DNA of 64,000 nt, from positions 8,434,501 to 8,498,500 of the forward strand of contig OZ017796.1 of NCBI GenBank assembly GCA_963969395.1, given 5' to 3'. The position numbers and the translations under genes were made by a program. The notes under the pieces are model-generated. The model made no database searches and was not told the origin of the DNA. It worked only from the letters and a program-made list of their open reading frames with translations. The stretch is from Pseudoscleropodium purum. Its lineage: Eukaryota > Streptophyta > Bryopsida > Hypnales > Brachytheciaceae. Below, piece after piece: positions 24,476 through 36,925 of this stretch. How positions within the stretch are numbered: position 1 is the first letter of the stretch; each line of letters begins with the position of its first letter.

Positions 24476-25904
24476 TAGTTACTAAAATACTCTAATTAGT
24501 ACACCAATGGATACATTCTTTATTTCTACAACTAACAACAAAGTCATCCATCAAACCTTCTAAATAAACCTAGTAACGTTGCAACATGTCCATTGGAACG
24601 ACTTCATTTCAGATTGCAAGATGGAAAAAAAATGTTTTTCTATCCAAATCTATTTTTGAAGTTGCTTGAGTACATTTTCAATTACTAGTATTGCAAATTT
24701 TCTCATTATATTAAAAGATTTTTTGTTGCTTTGGAGGGTTGTGAGTTCCTTGAGGTTTTTAAACTTGGGGAACTCATTGCACCTATTGCCTAACATGGCA
24801 CAATGAGTGCCACATCATTAAAAAAACTTATCAAAAAAATTCAATTTTTTTTTCATATCAAAACTTTAAAAAAAATAAATTTGACAAGAGTCATTCTCTA
24901 GTTGCCAAGGGAATAGTGATAGAAAAGGCCTTGAAACGGCCCTTCCAACACTCCAGAAATCCTAAAAATAATCAAATGTGGTATAATTGACTTTTCTGAA
25001 ACAAAAGATGCTTAGCCCTAGAGTGCTCCAACAACCAATTTGTGGATGACAAATAGATTGAAATTCCGTTTTCTTTCTCATTACTGCTTGGATGAAAGTC
25101 ATTTAATTTGTGGAGATACTTTATTAAGTTCATATAATTGAATTTTGAAATAATTTTGAAATTTTCCTTTCAAAATTTATAAAAAAAAGTATTGGTAATA
25201 GCACTAGTAAATCTAACTACATAGATGGAATTTGAAACTCAAAATGAAGAAAATTTTATTTGTATATCATTTCCAAAATATTCTTCCAAATAGCACTTTT
25301 TAACAATTGTTTCCAAATTATCAATTTTAGAAAAGGATTTGGACATTTAGGAGAAAATCCATAGATCACTCTAGTAATTATATTTTGGCCATTTCTTGCT
25401 ATTTATTCTTAATGTAAATTTTAGAAATACAAATGATATTTTTAAAATTTGGGTTCAACTAATGACATGAAGCTTATCAAGTATAGTTCAGTTTATTCCA
25501 ATTGGAAATTTTGAAAAATTAATAAATTTCAATAGTTTATATAGCAATATGAACTTTGAGTTTATAGCCATGGTTTGTTGATTTTCTAATTTTATGAAGA
25601 TACGATAACTTTGGTTTCTACCATGATATTATGCACTATAATGTACATCTACAATGAAAATTTCAAATTTTTCAAGTATATTTTGTATTTGATATGAATT
25701 TTCTTCACATTTTTCTTAAAAAATTGACAATAATTTCAAATTTCTCCAAAAACCCTAAGAAATTTTATGACTTCTTTGACTTCTTTTTGAAAAATAAATA
25801 TAAAATTTTTCCTTCATATCAATCTAGATGCAAAATGACAACAAACAAAGTGGTGATAATGAGGCTTGAAATCAATGGTCATAGGTCCCTCTTTCTAAAA
25901 CCTT
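24476..25904. other. AT-rich repeat DNA, partly shared with 54.4-55.4 kb
   Basis: The stretch near 25540-25740 matches 54830-55030 in reverse complement (shared CCATGGTTTGTTGATTTTCT and the CATACCATG-like block) and more weakly 42640-42780. An older, larger repeat unit is likely but its ends are unclear. No gene. Confidence 0.5.
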
Positions 25905-26100
25905 GGAATATTGGGTTGATCACCATGGACATCATCCTTGAATGGATCATGTGAATCATTTGCTTAAAAAAAACCAAGATAACTCATTAGAAGTCAAACT
26001 ATTGTCCAAGCCCTTGATCTCACCTTTTCACACAAATTTCTAAAGATGAACATTTGCATTTCTATTTTACATAGAATAACAATATGTCATCCATTAAACA
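25905..26100 (-). repeat. Dispersed repeat family C, reverse copy
   Basis: Reverse-complement match to the family C core: GTGAATCATTTGCTTAA, then AGAAGTCAAACTATTGT, then ATGTCATCCATTAAACA. Confidence 0.65.
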
Positions 26101-26261
26101 CTTTTATTCAGTACATCATTTCAAGGTTAAAGGATTAAGGCCCAATTGTTGACATGATTTCAAAACAACCAAAATCAGCCAATAGGAGTACTTAGATCTT
26201 TAAAAAAAAATCATAGAATGGAAGCATAATGAATTAACCCACAAAAAATACAACAAACAAA

Positions 26262-26440
26262 CATTCTATATCCAATGAATCATAGTGAGAATCTTTTTGC
26301 ATAAGACAAAAGTACAACCATTGATCCTCAAAATTTTATTGTGAAAAGAAAGAGATCTTCTATAGTAGTTTCACTTCCAATATATACTTCTACATTTTAT
26401 TAAGCCAATGATTTCCACAGGCATCAATCCATCCTTTAAC
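26262..26440 (+). repeat. Dispersed repeat family C copy
   Basis: Family C motif order again: AAGACAAAAGTACAACCATT, AGTTTCACTTCCAATATA, GCCAATGATTTCCACA. Followed directly by another unit. Confidence 0.65.
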
Positions 26441-26454
26441 CCTTGAACACCAAG

Positions 26455-26655
26455 GCAAACATTTTGTGTCTAATAGATGACAAGGAATCAAACTACACAA
26501 TTATTCATCCTCAAAATTTGTTTTGAAAAGGAAAGATCTTCTACAATAGTTTGACTTGCAATGACTACTTTTGCAATTTTGGAGGCTAATTCACATGGTA
26601 ATAGAAAAGGAGGATTTTGAAGGTCACCCCTTCAGTGTTTAAGGGTTAAAAGTTA
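26455..26655 (+). repeat. Dispersed repeat family C copy
   Basis: Second unit of a tandem pair with 26262-26440; it ends AAGGTCACCCCTTCAGTG, then TTTAAGGGTTAA. Confidence 0.65.
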
Positions 26656-27283
26656 AGAATTTTGAAGTTAAAATCTGTGGTCATAGGCCCGTCCTTGGGG
26701 GCGTATCTTGTGTACGGATACACAACGCTCCTTCTATGAAGCTGCAGTCAGTAATTCTCAGCAACTTCATGTCCAGCATTCTGAGAACATTTAAGAAAAT
26801 TTTGGGGACACATTCCTGTTTTCACTGATCCCCCAGACACCCCACTTGCTTCCGGCGGTAATTGGCTTCGTGCTGTTCCTTGCAGCATCTCCAGCGTTGG
26901 GAGGCAATGGAAACGGTAACACAATGTTAAGGTCGAAGTTAGTGCTTTGGCATGTCCAACAACACTACACTACGTGCTCCCACTACTTCTACAGTACATA
27001 TATAAATGCCAATCAAGTAGATCAAACACTGTGAGGGCGATTCAACATTTTGAACCCTACAATTCCTTAAAATTATGTTGCGGTTATTTGAGATTTCGAT
27101 CACCTCCTGCAGTTTGACCTTGAATGATATTCCCGTGATATTCTCCTGAACACTGTAAGAAGACTAATGGTCAAAAAATGCCAAACCAATCTGCACTACA
27201 GCAAGTTTATAATCGTTATCAAAACCTTTTCAAGTCCTTCACGAATCAATGAAACATTGCAATTTTGAAATGGAAATTGCACA
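26656..27283. other. 3' flank of the acetyltransferase gene
   Basis: Around 26835-26913 a plus-strand frame encodes a hydrophobic stretch, PAVIGFVLFLAASPALG, followed by a GT. There is no ATG and no continuation, so I do not call a gene. Confidence 0.4.
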
Positions 27284-30200
27284 TCAGTGCAGTGCACTTG
27301 GACTCCAGAAAAAGCCGTCTTTCGGCTTCTGATAGTCTCCAACGACCATGTACCAGTTATGCCTGCAAACAGTCCCAAACAGGTGACCATGTGAGGTTGT
27401 CATCCTCTTCTGGAATTGAGATGATTCCAACAGCCCCCACCCACAAACCATGAAACAAACATCCCCAGTTACCACAATCAATCCAATTGCCACTTTGAGA
27501 ACATTTTGGATGTGAATTTTTCCCTTGCGAAAACAAGCCTGAAAGGCAAATTTGATGGAACTCCAGCTGAGGCTTTACCTTGCAAGCACTAGCTTTGCAG
27601 CGAGTGCCCAGTTGATGAGTCGAGGATAGTAAACACCTGGGATGGTTACGCACGCAACCACTCCAGCTTTCGCTTTGATTGCTCCGCTGATGACTGCCAC
27701 CCACGCAGCTTCACTCGATGCCATTGCGTGACCAAGCTGGAACAGACCAGTAGTGTAACCCCTGCATCGTTTTCAAGGCCAAAAGTGTTGAAGTTTTGTA
27801 CAGTACATGATGTCATAGTGGACTCAATTATGGAACGTTTTCACCATGACCTAGAACAGTATCATTTAATGCGTGGCTAGTTTGCACCATACAGGACCCG
27901 GAGGAGGAAGCACAGCCTATACTACAGGTTTCTTTCATCAAGATTTAATGCACTGAAAACCCTTGCAGATGAAGACCCTAAACCTCAAGATAAAATAAGG
28001 TACTCCGTAATAAGAATATCTCTACTATTTGGACTCAAGTTGTGGAGCACTTGATAAAAGACTGATGGAGAGACTTACACAATGGCGTCGTCATTAGTTG
28101 TGGCCACCCAACACCCTTCTGGCCATCTTGCGAGCATTGCTCTTATATCGTTCTCACGCCCATACCCCATACCCTTGCTAAATAGTTCTCCACACGCCTT
28201 TACATCAGCTTCCTCCATCTGTCGGCTGCTAAAACCTAGCCACATAAAAAATAAAAAACTTAAAACTCAAAAATCTACCCACAGCTGAGCACTTTCAGGC
28301 CCCAAGTACTAACAAGAATAGTATAATATCCATAGGAAACTCGATTGTCTGAAAACTTTTTGACGAGAACAGAAAACAGACCTTTCATAGGGAGGGCTCC
28401 TTACGGTCATAGTGATCATATGGAGGCTTCCGTTGCTATCTGAAGAGGCCTTCACGTGACCATAAGGAGATCTCCTTACGAATTACGGCAAAGATTTTCT
28501 TTACGATGTTGTCCACAGGTTTTGAAACGCACTACTTTTACTTAGAAAACAGCTTAAGGCTATCTCCGGTGAAGTGAGAGGTGTGCGCCATTGCAATTAC
28601 ATGATCCTCGAATTATACTTTCACCGACTAGCTTGCGATTACTCTACAGATTGCTGCACAATACCTAAAATCGATTTTTGGAGGATTTATGCACACAACA
28701 GGAGTTTATACCCTTCTTGATCATTCGAACCACTGCTGAGGGATGGGACACTTGGATGACTTACCATCCAAGGAGATGCCTACGGAGGATGCAGCTTGCA
28801 TTCCAGCATCAGGTTCGACTGTACCAAAGAAGGATGTTGTGCACTCGACAGGTCTGAACCCTAGGCTTGCATAGAGGCAAAAGCTCGCCCGATTTGACCC
28901 TGACTACATGCCAATAACCTCAAGTTAGAAATACTAACAATCAGATCGAATGAGTATAACAATTCGAGGTAAATTATCAAAGTCGATTTGTCCATAGAGG
29001 ATACTAAGGATACTAAAAACGTCAGGGACCTGATCCCGTCTCCTACACTGTCCCCTCTTACCAACAACTACCTAATCTCTTCCAATACGCTCAATTGGCC
29101 TTCAATTAGCAAGTGACTTGGCAAAATAGCTCGAGTCACAGACCATTGGATGAAAATGGGGCTGTCTACTGTTCCTTCAGTAGTGGTATACAACCTCCCA
29201 CTTTGCAATTGCATAAGAAATGCATACATATTTGAAAAAAATTGATCTCAAGAGAGTTTAGCTCTAGTTTGAAGGCAAATTGATCCCGGACTGATCTCGC
29301 CACGGCTCTATAGTGATCTCCCCATGAAAGCACACTCCTACATATCGGTTTAAATGCTTAGAGATGGACGCAAAATAGGTTGGGAAGATGAAATTGTACC
29401 GTGTTGAGGCGGATGGACGATGATTTCCTTTTCAGCGCATGCTCTACGATTGCCTTCATGAGCGATTTTCCTACCCCTCGGTTCCATGAGTCAGGGCTCA
29501 CAGCAACGGGTCCAATTCCATTAGCATAGCTATCCCCTGGAGCACATCATTAGTGGGCATCAATCACAGTTGGTCACTGCCATGAGTGATTGACATTTGT
29601 GCAACCATGGGAATGCAAGCTGTGACCTGAAACATCCCACCTTTGAATCTTTGATACCCTCGAGAACGGAACGGAACGGAAATGCTTAACTAGCTTTTCA
29701 CAAATAAAAACAAGCACATACTCTTTAGCGGCTTGTTCACAGCTAGGTCAAGATCCACAAAAAATAAATTCCAGTCTTCCAACAAAAATGGATAAAAATC
29801 CCCCACATTGGAATCCTCCGGAAGATGGCAAGGATGGTAGTAAGACGTTCCAAGCTTCTGTTAAGTAAAGAGAATCTGCTCATCTCTACGCAGAAAATAA
29901 AAAATTAAAAGCACTGAGACAAAACCCTAAGTATTCCATGGCCCAACGTTCATGACCAAATGGCACTCTTCGTGAAGGTAAGCTTATGATTCCCCGAAGA
30001 TGTAGTTGTAATGCCTGGTTAGCAAATCATGGAACCTGGATCAGTGCTCACCCATGTCGATGATCGCTAAGCCGATCACTTTACCCTCGCCATCAAATGC
30101 CGCCAGTTTGTAGTTCGACGGATGGGCCACCATGGTGGCGACCAAGCTCCGCCCCGCTTCCACCGAGGGCGCTTTGAAGGCGGGCGGAACGTCCGAGGCG

Positions 30201-30316
30201 AGGCAGTCCACGTAGAAGGCGCGGTAAAAGACTTCGCCGGCATCGTGCACATCCTCCACCCGCATCTCGCGGATGCTAAACCCTGGCCCCTCGACATCGG
30301 CAACCGCAGGAGCCAT
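27284..30316 (-). CDS. GNAT-family N-acetyltransferase, six exons
   Basis: Exons in transcript order: 30316-30052, 29536-29400, 28903-28765, 28235-28079, 27761-27579, 27362-27284. Phases close to 960 nt, 319 residues. The start is the only in-frame ATG before the domain. The GNAT core covers about residues 13-160: FSIREMRVEDVHDAGEVF, then the acetyl-CoA motif A with GIGPVAVSPDSWNRGVGKSL, whose RGVGKS (108-113) is the phosphate-binding turn, then a motif B-like LYASLGFRPVE. The C-terminal half (GYTTGLFQLGHAMAS, then PGVYYPRLINW, then WYMVVGDYQKP) is the second, degenerate GNAT-like half seen in a family of about 300-residue proteins in plants, fungi and bacteria. The true substrate is not predictable. 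Two acceptors (28236/28235 and 27363/27362) were chosen by frame. No signal peptide seen; cytosolic or nuclear is likely. Confidence 0.88.
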
Positions 30317-30559
30317 GATGTATCCTCGAACAATTATTCCAGCTCTCGTCGATCCAAATGCACTAAAATTGCGAAAAGCAATTGAAACCAATTCAAAGCA
30401 AAAGACCACTAGGAAATCTCAAACTGCCGATCCACTCAAACACCCAAACCCCATCAATTGCAAAACTCTCGAGAGTGAATCCGAAATGGTGACCCCAGCG
30501 GACAGATTTGGGAAGCATCCGAGAGGCTATGCCAATGTAGGTCAGAGTCAACTGTACAG

Positions 30560-31430
30560 TACCAGGCAACTCTCAATCGTCCACCCTATGCAGCCATTCA
30601 AAAAAAAATTTATAATATAGAATATAAATGACATTTTTTGTCTTGCATTATGCACATTCAATTCTCATGCAAATACAATGAAACATACCAAAATTTGGAT
30701 TTCAAAAATGCAAAATTTCATTTCTGGTGAATTATTTCATTTAAAATTCATAGTTTTACATGATGATTGATTGAAAACCATTAGTGATGAAATTTTTTTT
30801 AATTCAATTGTTTAGATATGTAGGAAACCTCCATACATACATCTCTCCTTCAATCAATATCTCCAAAAAGTTTTAGAATTCCCTCACAATGGTTTCAAAA
30901 GTTGAGGTGGCAATGTTCAAATTTTGAAAAATTTGATATTTCTTTATATTGTGATTAGATTTTGCTATTTGACCTTCACGTTGTTACTAAATTTTTTACA
31001 TTTCACCACAAAGGTACATTTGCTTTGCCAAAATCAAATTATAATGAAGAAATATCAATTTTTCAAAATTTGGACATTGTCACCCCAACTTTTGACATCG
31101 TTGTCAAGGAATTCTAAAAACTTTTTGGAGATGTTTATTGAAGGAGAGATGTACATATAGAGGTTTCCTACATATTGCTGAAATCAAATTAAAAAAATTC
31201 ATCATCAATATTTTTCAGTGAATTCTTGTGTAAAATCATAAAAAATTTAATGAAACAATTCATACAATATGGAGTTTTGGTTTTTTAAACCCAAATTTGA
31301 TATGCTTGATTGAAATTGCTTATAACTTGAATGTTGATTATGCAACATGAAAAACGTAAATCATATAATACATTCTGCAGTTTTTTTTGGAATGGCAGAA
31401 TAGAGGTAGAGGATTGAGAGTTGCCTGGTA
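30560..31430. mobile_element. Foldback element, arms of about 400 bp
   Basis: Left arm about 30560-30967, right arm about 31029-31430, loop about 60 bp. The outer ends are TACCAGGCAACTCTCAATC and its complement GATTGAGAGTTGCCTGGTA. Matching internal landmarks include GGAAACCTCCATA with its right-arm partner, and CTCCAAAAAGTTTTAGAATT with AATTCTAAAAACTTTTTGGAG. Arms have diverged by scattered substitutions. A related, unpaired segment lies at about 58618-58810. It contains no coding sequence. It lies between the GNAT 5' end and the GDSL pseudogene. Confidence 0.85.
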
Positions 31431-31536
31431 CTGGCCAGTAGCGTCGTTAGGGATTGGTCGAGCACCTCTTTCGCTTGCACTGGCCGGGATCGGAAACTCT
31501 CCTAACAGAACTAGGGTCATCCTTTCTGCCAAGCAC

Positions 31537-31556
31537 TAAACCCTAAACCCTAAACC
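31537..31556 (+). repeat. Interstitial telomere-like repeat, CCCTAAA units
   Basis: TAAACCCTAAACCCTAAACC, just outside the foldback element and before a T-rich tract. Confidence 0.8.
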
Positions 31557-31558
31557 AG

Positions 31559-31630
31559 GTTATTTTTTCTACTTCATTGTTTTTGTTTGTTTGTTTTGTT
31601 TTTGTTTTGTTTTTTGTTATATTTTTGCAT
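31559..31630 (-). repeat. T-rich tract on +, A-rich on -
   Basis: On the minus strand this is a run of (AAAAC)-like units lying about 300-400 bp beyond the last homology to the GDSL reading frame. It may be the decayed poly(A) tail of a retrocopy or an unrelated simple repeat. Confidence 0.45.
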
Positions 31631-31935
31631 TAATTTTGCATACGCCTAGGGGCAGCAAGCTGGAGGAAGAATTCTCTTCATCCGCTGCATGAATATATTA
31701 TTCAATATGGTATTCATCTCAGTATCTGTATGTGAAATTCACCCAGACCCACTGCCGATTACATAGCCAAACTTTGCACACAATTTCTAGGTTCTGATGG
31801 AGAGGCAAATAAATAATGAACTAAATCTTTTTCTAGCTCACATGCTAATTGATATTCTTGTTACTGTCACCAGATTTCTAAGTAGTGCAAATGATCTATT
31901 GGATAAATAAAATTGGGACTCCTATGGGTTGGGCG

Positions 31936-33074
31936 GTTGCAGAAGTCTGGGTCTGACCCAGTTTATAAGGTACATGTAGTCAGCTAACTGGCTGTAGAAG
32001 TGCGAGGTGGGGTGAAACTATCCCAGAATATGTGCTCACCACTGTAGCGTCGCTGCAAGCTGACACAAGTCCGTTGGTTGCACAGAACCGCTGCTTCCGT
32101 AGGTCCCCGGTTACACAACACCCGTCCCTTGCATATTTGAACCCGAATTTGGGAGGGTCTTGGAAGGCATCATAAATGGGGTTGAAGATATCGATGTAGA
32201 TTAACCTTGCTCCGGGGGTAATCTTGTTCAAAGTCCTCCACCAACTTGATTGACAGTCTTTACATTCTGGGCGAGAGCAATGTCATTCATAAACTTCACA
32301 CAGCCTTTTTCACCCACTTTCCCGTGCAGTGTTATCTGTGAGGGAACGCAGCCAAGCGGTGGCATGCAGGCCCAGAACGAAGATGTTGCGACCGCCCATT
32401 TCATACAGCTCCATTACATATTTGCGCATGTTTAGAACGAGGAAGTCAATGTATTTGTCTGCGGGAGTGGGGGGTACTTGTTCTGGAGAGAAAAGTTGAT
32501 GTAATTGATAATTGTTGACCCAATAGTTGGTTCCAGTGCTGACTGAGCGCATACAGAGCGTGGCTGATGAAGAAACTGCCCCTTTCCGGCCCTGCAAGGC
32601 TGAGAACCTCGGCCTTTTAATTTTTGTACCACTCGTACTGGACACTCACAGAACCTATCACATTCCAGTGTTGACAAACTATCCGGAAGCTGACGTACGA
32701 AGCAAAGTTGGTGCCAGTGAGAATCGCTTGTCCGTGGGCTTTCGGGTCCAAATAGGGGAGCTGCAGCGGGAGATCAAGCCTTTGAGAAATGAAATCCGTG
32801 ACAAGGAGTCCATCCGTGAGTAGACACATGTCCAGAGAAATTCAAGCCTTAGGGAGCAAAGTCGACCTTGATAACTGTCGCCAAGTAGTTGTTGTTCCCG
32901 GCATCCACCGTGGAGTCTCCAAAAATCACCGACGCCGGCACCAACTTGTTGTCCCCTACTTCCTTGGAAATCTTCCAATCTCCCGAAGTCAAGTTGCGAA
33001 TTCCCAAAATTCCCCGTTACGAAGCTGCTCACCAAAGCCACAGTCACAGTACTGGCACCAAAGAAGTTCGCCAT
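31936..33074 (-). pseudogene. GDSL esterase/lipase pseudogene, intronless
   Basis: Plant GDSL-lipase blocks appear in order on the minus strand but in different frames. Near 32900: [18 protein letters not shown], block I with the catalytic Ser. Then a TAA right after VDFAP. Another frame holds DGLLVTDFISQRLDLPL and GTNFAS. Another holds YIDFLVLNMRKYVMELYEMG and NIFVLGL. Another holds LGCVPSQITLHGKVGEKGC. The final frame holds ARLIYIDIFNPIYDAFQDP, YARDGCC and CSDA, and the FHPTSHFYSQLADYMY end lies in yet another. At least four frame changes and two stops make a working product impossible. Family members are extracellular hydrolases of about 350 residues and usually have four introns; here the blocks run on without intron gaps, which suggests a processed copy. 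The ATG at 33074 heads a signal-like segment. Confidence 0.88.
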
Positions 33075-34140
33075 TAATTGCTAGCTAGCTAGCTGCTCAT
33101 TTTGCAAGAATGGCCACCACTCCTTCAGCACTTTTGTATTCTGACTAGATCGAGCTGGCCGCTGCTGTACTTCGTACGAGGAGACTTAGAGACAGCTAGA
33201 TGGACCATGTTGCACTCAAAATTGCAGTGCAATCAGACACCGTCTGCTTTGGAAATCAGGATGGGCTTGTTGGAGGAGCTAGCTAGCTAATTAAGCTAAG
33301 CTAGATCGACACGACATGAATGCGGTCTGGACTCCATTCGTAACACAGCTAGCTCGATGAACCTTCAGATGGCATCTGCGCCTGATCACTTCCGAAGTGA
33401 TCTCTACTTCATTGTTTGATCTGTTCATGTCTGTAATGTTTGTCAGTCGAATTTGCACAACAATAAGCTCCAAATGTAACGCATTGATGAATCTGTATTA
33501 ATGAATTCCGGGCGATTCCGAAGATTTCCAGTGCGGACATTCATGCACTAACTGCAGCTAGCTACACCTCGTAGTCCCGATATCAATGCACGGGGAGCGT
33601 CCTTTCAGGCAGATTGTCGAATACTCCGTCATATTTTTCTCTGAAAATTGCCAATCCTTGGTAACAGTCGATTGACCTTGGGCGAAAATCAATGATTTTG
33701 CAAAGTCCAGCTAATTGCAGATCGAATCATCTCACTAATATCGTCACTCAAATACCGGTATGTCATGCAGTACTTACAGTTTCTCCTGTGATTGGACTGA
33801 AGAGACTCTGGTAACACTATTGTAGTAGCCATAGATTAGAGTTACGGTAGTCCACAAATCCACAGTAGATAGAAAATGGAAGTTTGGTATGTGCTCCTGT
33901 TCCACTAAGGAATTCAAGCATAAACAGTCGGCATGGGTAGTACCATTAAGATGTACTTCATTAAAGCTATTTTGGCGTACTGTAGCTCTTGAAAGAAGTC
34001 CCATGTGCTGTTGTTCAAAGTGTTGATGTATTTAGTGTATGAGCATACTTTAATATCATGAAAAGCTTTTCTTTTTTCTGGAAAGAACTCAATTCTTCCT
34101 CAAATTGTAATTCCTCTGACTTAACATCTCATTTTTATTC
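33075..34140. other. Intergenic stretch with GCTAG simple repeats
   Basis: GCTAGCTAGCTAGCTGC near 33079-33095 and AGCTAGCTAGCTAATTAAGC near 33279-33298 are simple-sequence tracts. No supported exon. Confidence 0.5.
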
Positions 34141-34142
34141 AG

Positions 34143-34168
34143 CCGGGGTGGGTGGGTGGGTGGTGGGT
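34143..34168 (+). other. G-quadruplex motif
   Basis: Five G runs of three or more: GGGG, three GGG runs split by single T, then GG-T-GGG. Single-base loops predict a very stable parallel quadruplex on the plus strand. No gene is near enough to assign a role. Confidence 0.8.
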
Positions 34169-35841
34169 AGGTATCATCTTTTCAGGAGATAGGGAGATAG
34201 TTAGAGCTTGGTTAACTTTGTGCAAAAATCAAAGGTTCAGGCAAGTATTATGTGGTTTAGAAATGGGAGATAAAAATTGACCACTCTTTGAGACTTGGAG
34301 TCATAAACGAAGGGCCTAATAAAAACTCAATTAAAGAAGAAGACAACACAAAGTGATAAGATTGCATGTAATCATGTTTTATTGTCAATCCCCAAAAGAT
34401 ACAATTTGAATAAGAGTTTTAATGCAATTTAGAAAAAATGGATTGCATGAAGGATCAAATGGAGGGCAACATTTCATAAAGTTTAGGATAACTTGAATGG
34501 CTATCCAAGTTTATCATCTTTGCCTGCACAATCTAAAATGAAAACACTTGAGACATTGAAACCATGATATAATTAAACCCTCAACGCCCGTGAAATATGA
34601 AAAAATACCCCTCAATTTTTCAGTAGCAACTGCTCATCCAGGATTGAAAAAAATTAAATATTACATTTGTTAGGCATTCCCTCCTGAATCACTGGGCATA
34701 CCTATTGGAACAATTTAGGAGATTGGAATTGTGTGTAGTGTGATATAGTAATAAGCTCTTAAATTGACCAAACATTTAGAATTGCCCCCCTACAAAAGGG
34801 CTTGAATCAATGTAGATGGTTTAGAAAATGGACAAGTTTTTGTGAGGAGTGAGAAAATTTCATTCCAAGTGCATGGTTTCAAGATAATGAGCACGCAATA
34901 GGGACTACCATTATGTGTAGTTTATAACTTATTAATATGTATTTGAGTCACCTATATAAAAATTTAATTTTAAAAACATTGTATCACTCTAATTATGAGG
35001 TGTTGAGCTTTAGAGAATGCAAACAATAAACATGTGTCTTGATCCATTTTTAACATTCTCTTCGCACATGAATGCACTTTAATGAACACTCACAACATCT
35101 TCTTATGGTAGAAGTACATATTTCAAATAGACCCTCTACAATGGCTTTGTAAGTTGACCTATTGTAGACAACAATTGAATGCACTATTCATTGAAAAAGA
35201 TTCATTGTTTGTACCTTCTCATCTATTCATCTCTCTTCCTTATTGACTTAGAAAGAAGTGTTAAAGCTAACCATACAATAATAGGTGAGTCTATGAAACT
35301 ATAATGGATCTAGATGAAAAATCCACATTTATGTTGAATAAAATATTTATTCTTAGAGGAAAAAAATTGTTCTTTTTTGCATTCTTATTATCTTTATTTT
35401 TACACACACTGAACTCAGTTTCTCCACCACTTTTCCACCACATACAAGCTAAAATGCTTAAGTTATCCAAAAGAGATACTTCAACTTTAATCAATTTTTG
35501 GACTCTCTTGCTATTTTCAAAGGCACAAACCAAGTGACGACTACTACTGTCTATGTGTATATATATCAACCTATGCACCTAAATAATTTGCCAAAATAAT
35601 TGTCATTCGACTGTTTTTCTTTTCTCTATCTACCCAAAAAATTCAAATGTGTGTAGCCTCTACAGCAGATTTGTATTTTTTTTCTTAGATGGTCAATTCT
35701 TGAACCTGTATCCAAGTACAGTGCCAACTGTACAGGCTCTTGCTTCTCAACTGCAGTCACCATGAAATTGATTTCTCTCCAACACAATGGTACCTTTGCC
35801 AAATTTGCTAAAAATTGTTGCAGGCATTAAAATCTACTCAA
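34169..35841. other. AT-rich intergenic stretch
   Basis: Nothing recognisable: low complexity, scattered short frames, no paired ends. Confidence 0.5.
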
Positions 35842-36166
35842 AGTAGGAGGTCCATAAATGGACCATTTAAGAGCTGGAACTGATTTTGGGGGAGGTGAAC
35901 TTCTTGAAATATTTTTCAATAATTTTTCCTTGAAAGACAAGTGGAATTGGCATCTGACCCAAGTCGTTTCATATTTTTTGAAGCTTTATAGAATTCGTTA
36001 TGAAATTTTGAAGTTGAAATGACATAGGGCTCTAAAAGCGTCCACCACCAAAAATGTACATTGTTTGTACATTGTTGAAGGCTACAGAAAAGCAACATGT
36101 GCATATAGTATACATTTGAGAAGGTGAGTGCTTTTAGAGCCTATGCACTTTTAGAACCTACTACCT
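35842..36166 (+). mobile_element. MITE family B copy 1
   Basis: About 325 bp. It starts AGTAGGAGGTCCATAAATGG and ends AGAACCTACTACCTT, weak inverted ends of the type AAGTAGGAGG. Internal landmarks are GACAAGTGGAATTGGCATCT and GTCGTTTCATATTTTTTGAA. Matches: 61212-61528 (+), 45549-45862 (-) and partial 41546-41800 (+). Confidence 0.75.
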
Positions 36167-36313
36167 TAGACCACCACATCTCCAATTTGGGAGGTATCAT
36201 ACACATTGCTTCGTTTGTCACCTCCCTCCAAAGTGCACAAAGTGTGAAAAATTGACCCCCAAGCTAAGGAGCTGAGACACTATTGTTTGTTACAAATCTC
36301 AAGATCACGATAT

Positions 36314-36925
36314 GGTAGGAGGCTCAAAAATAGTGTGGGCATTAAGAATTGTCTATAGAAAAGGGCCTAAAAGAGTGCACTCAATAATTGAAATGGAACA
36401 AATTGTCTTTATTGAAATATTACAATCATTTATGCTTGATTTTAGGACTAAAATTGTTTGAAAGAATTGAGTAGAAAGTGTGTTTTTTAGGAAAACATGA
36501 GTTGCTAATAATGAGATGCAGATTTGTCATATGCTTATTGGAGCAGTTATTTGTTCATGTTCTGACAATAATGTTGAAGGCTTTCAATGCATATTTGTGA
36601 ATTAAAGAGTAGCAGTGAATGCATTTTGAACTGTCATGCACTTTCTAAGCATCATTTTAATCAAAATGAGGAACTATGTGCTCATTTTAACACAAGTCTT
36701 CATTCATTACTTATATAGTCTATGAGTTTTTTTAATGACCAATACAACTTGTACTTTCAAAATTCATTGCTAATTCATTTAGACTCCAAAATTACTGCAA
36801 ATTTTAGGAGAGCATTGTCTAAGATTCTTCTTCTAACGAAAAATAGAAGGAAAAAAATTTGAGCGATGAATCAGGTCCAACCAGGGCTGATTTCGCATAA
36901 GTGCACCATTTTTGAGCCTCCTACC
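36314..36925 (+). mobile_element. MITE with GGTAGGAGGCTC ends
   Basis: 612 bp with 20-bp terminal inverted repeats GGTAGGAGGCTCAAAAATAG and, read on the other strand of the right end, GGTAGGAGGCTCAAAAATGG. No coding sequence. A diverged left-end copy appears near 40298 (GTAGGAGGCTTGAAAACAG), followed by the same GGGCATTAAGAA block. If the TA inside GGTAGG is the duplicated target, this would be a mariner/Stowaway-like element; that is uncertain. Confidence 0.75.

Noticed and set aside
26846..27034. Hydrophobic small protein resembling the start of DUF3339-like proteins
   Set aside because: No ATG in frame (the frame opens with TTG), and the diagnostic second half is absent.
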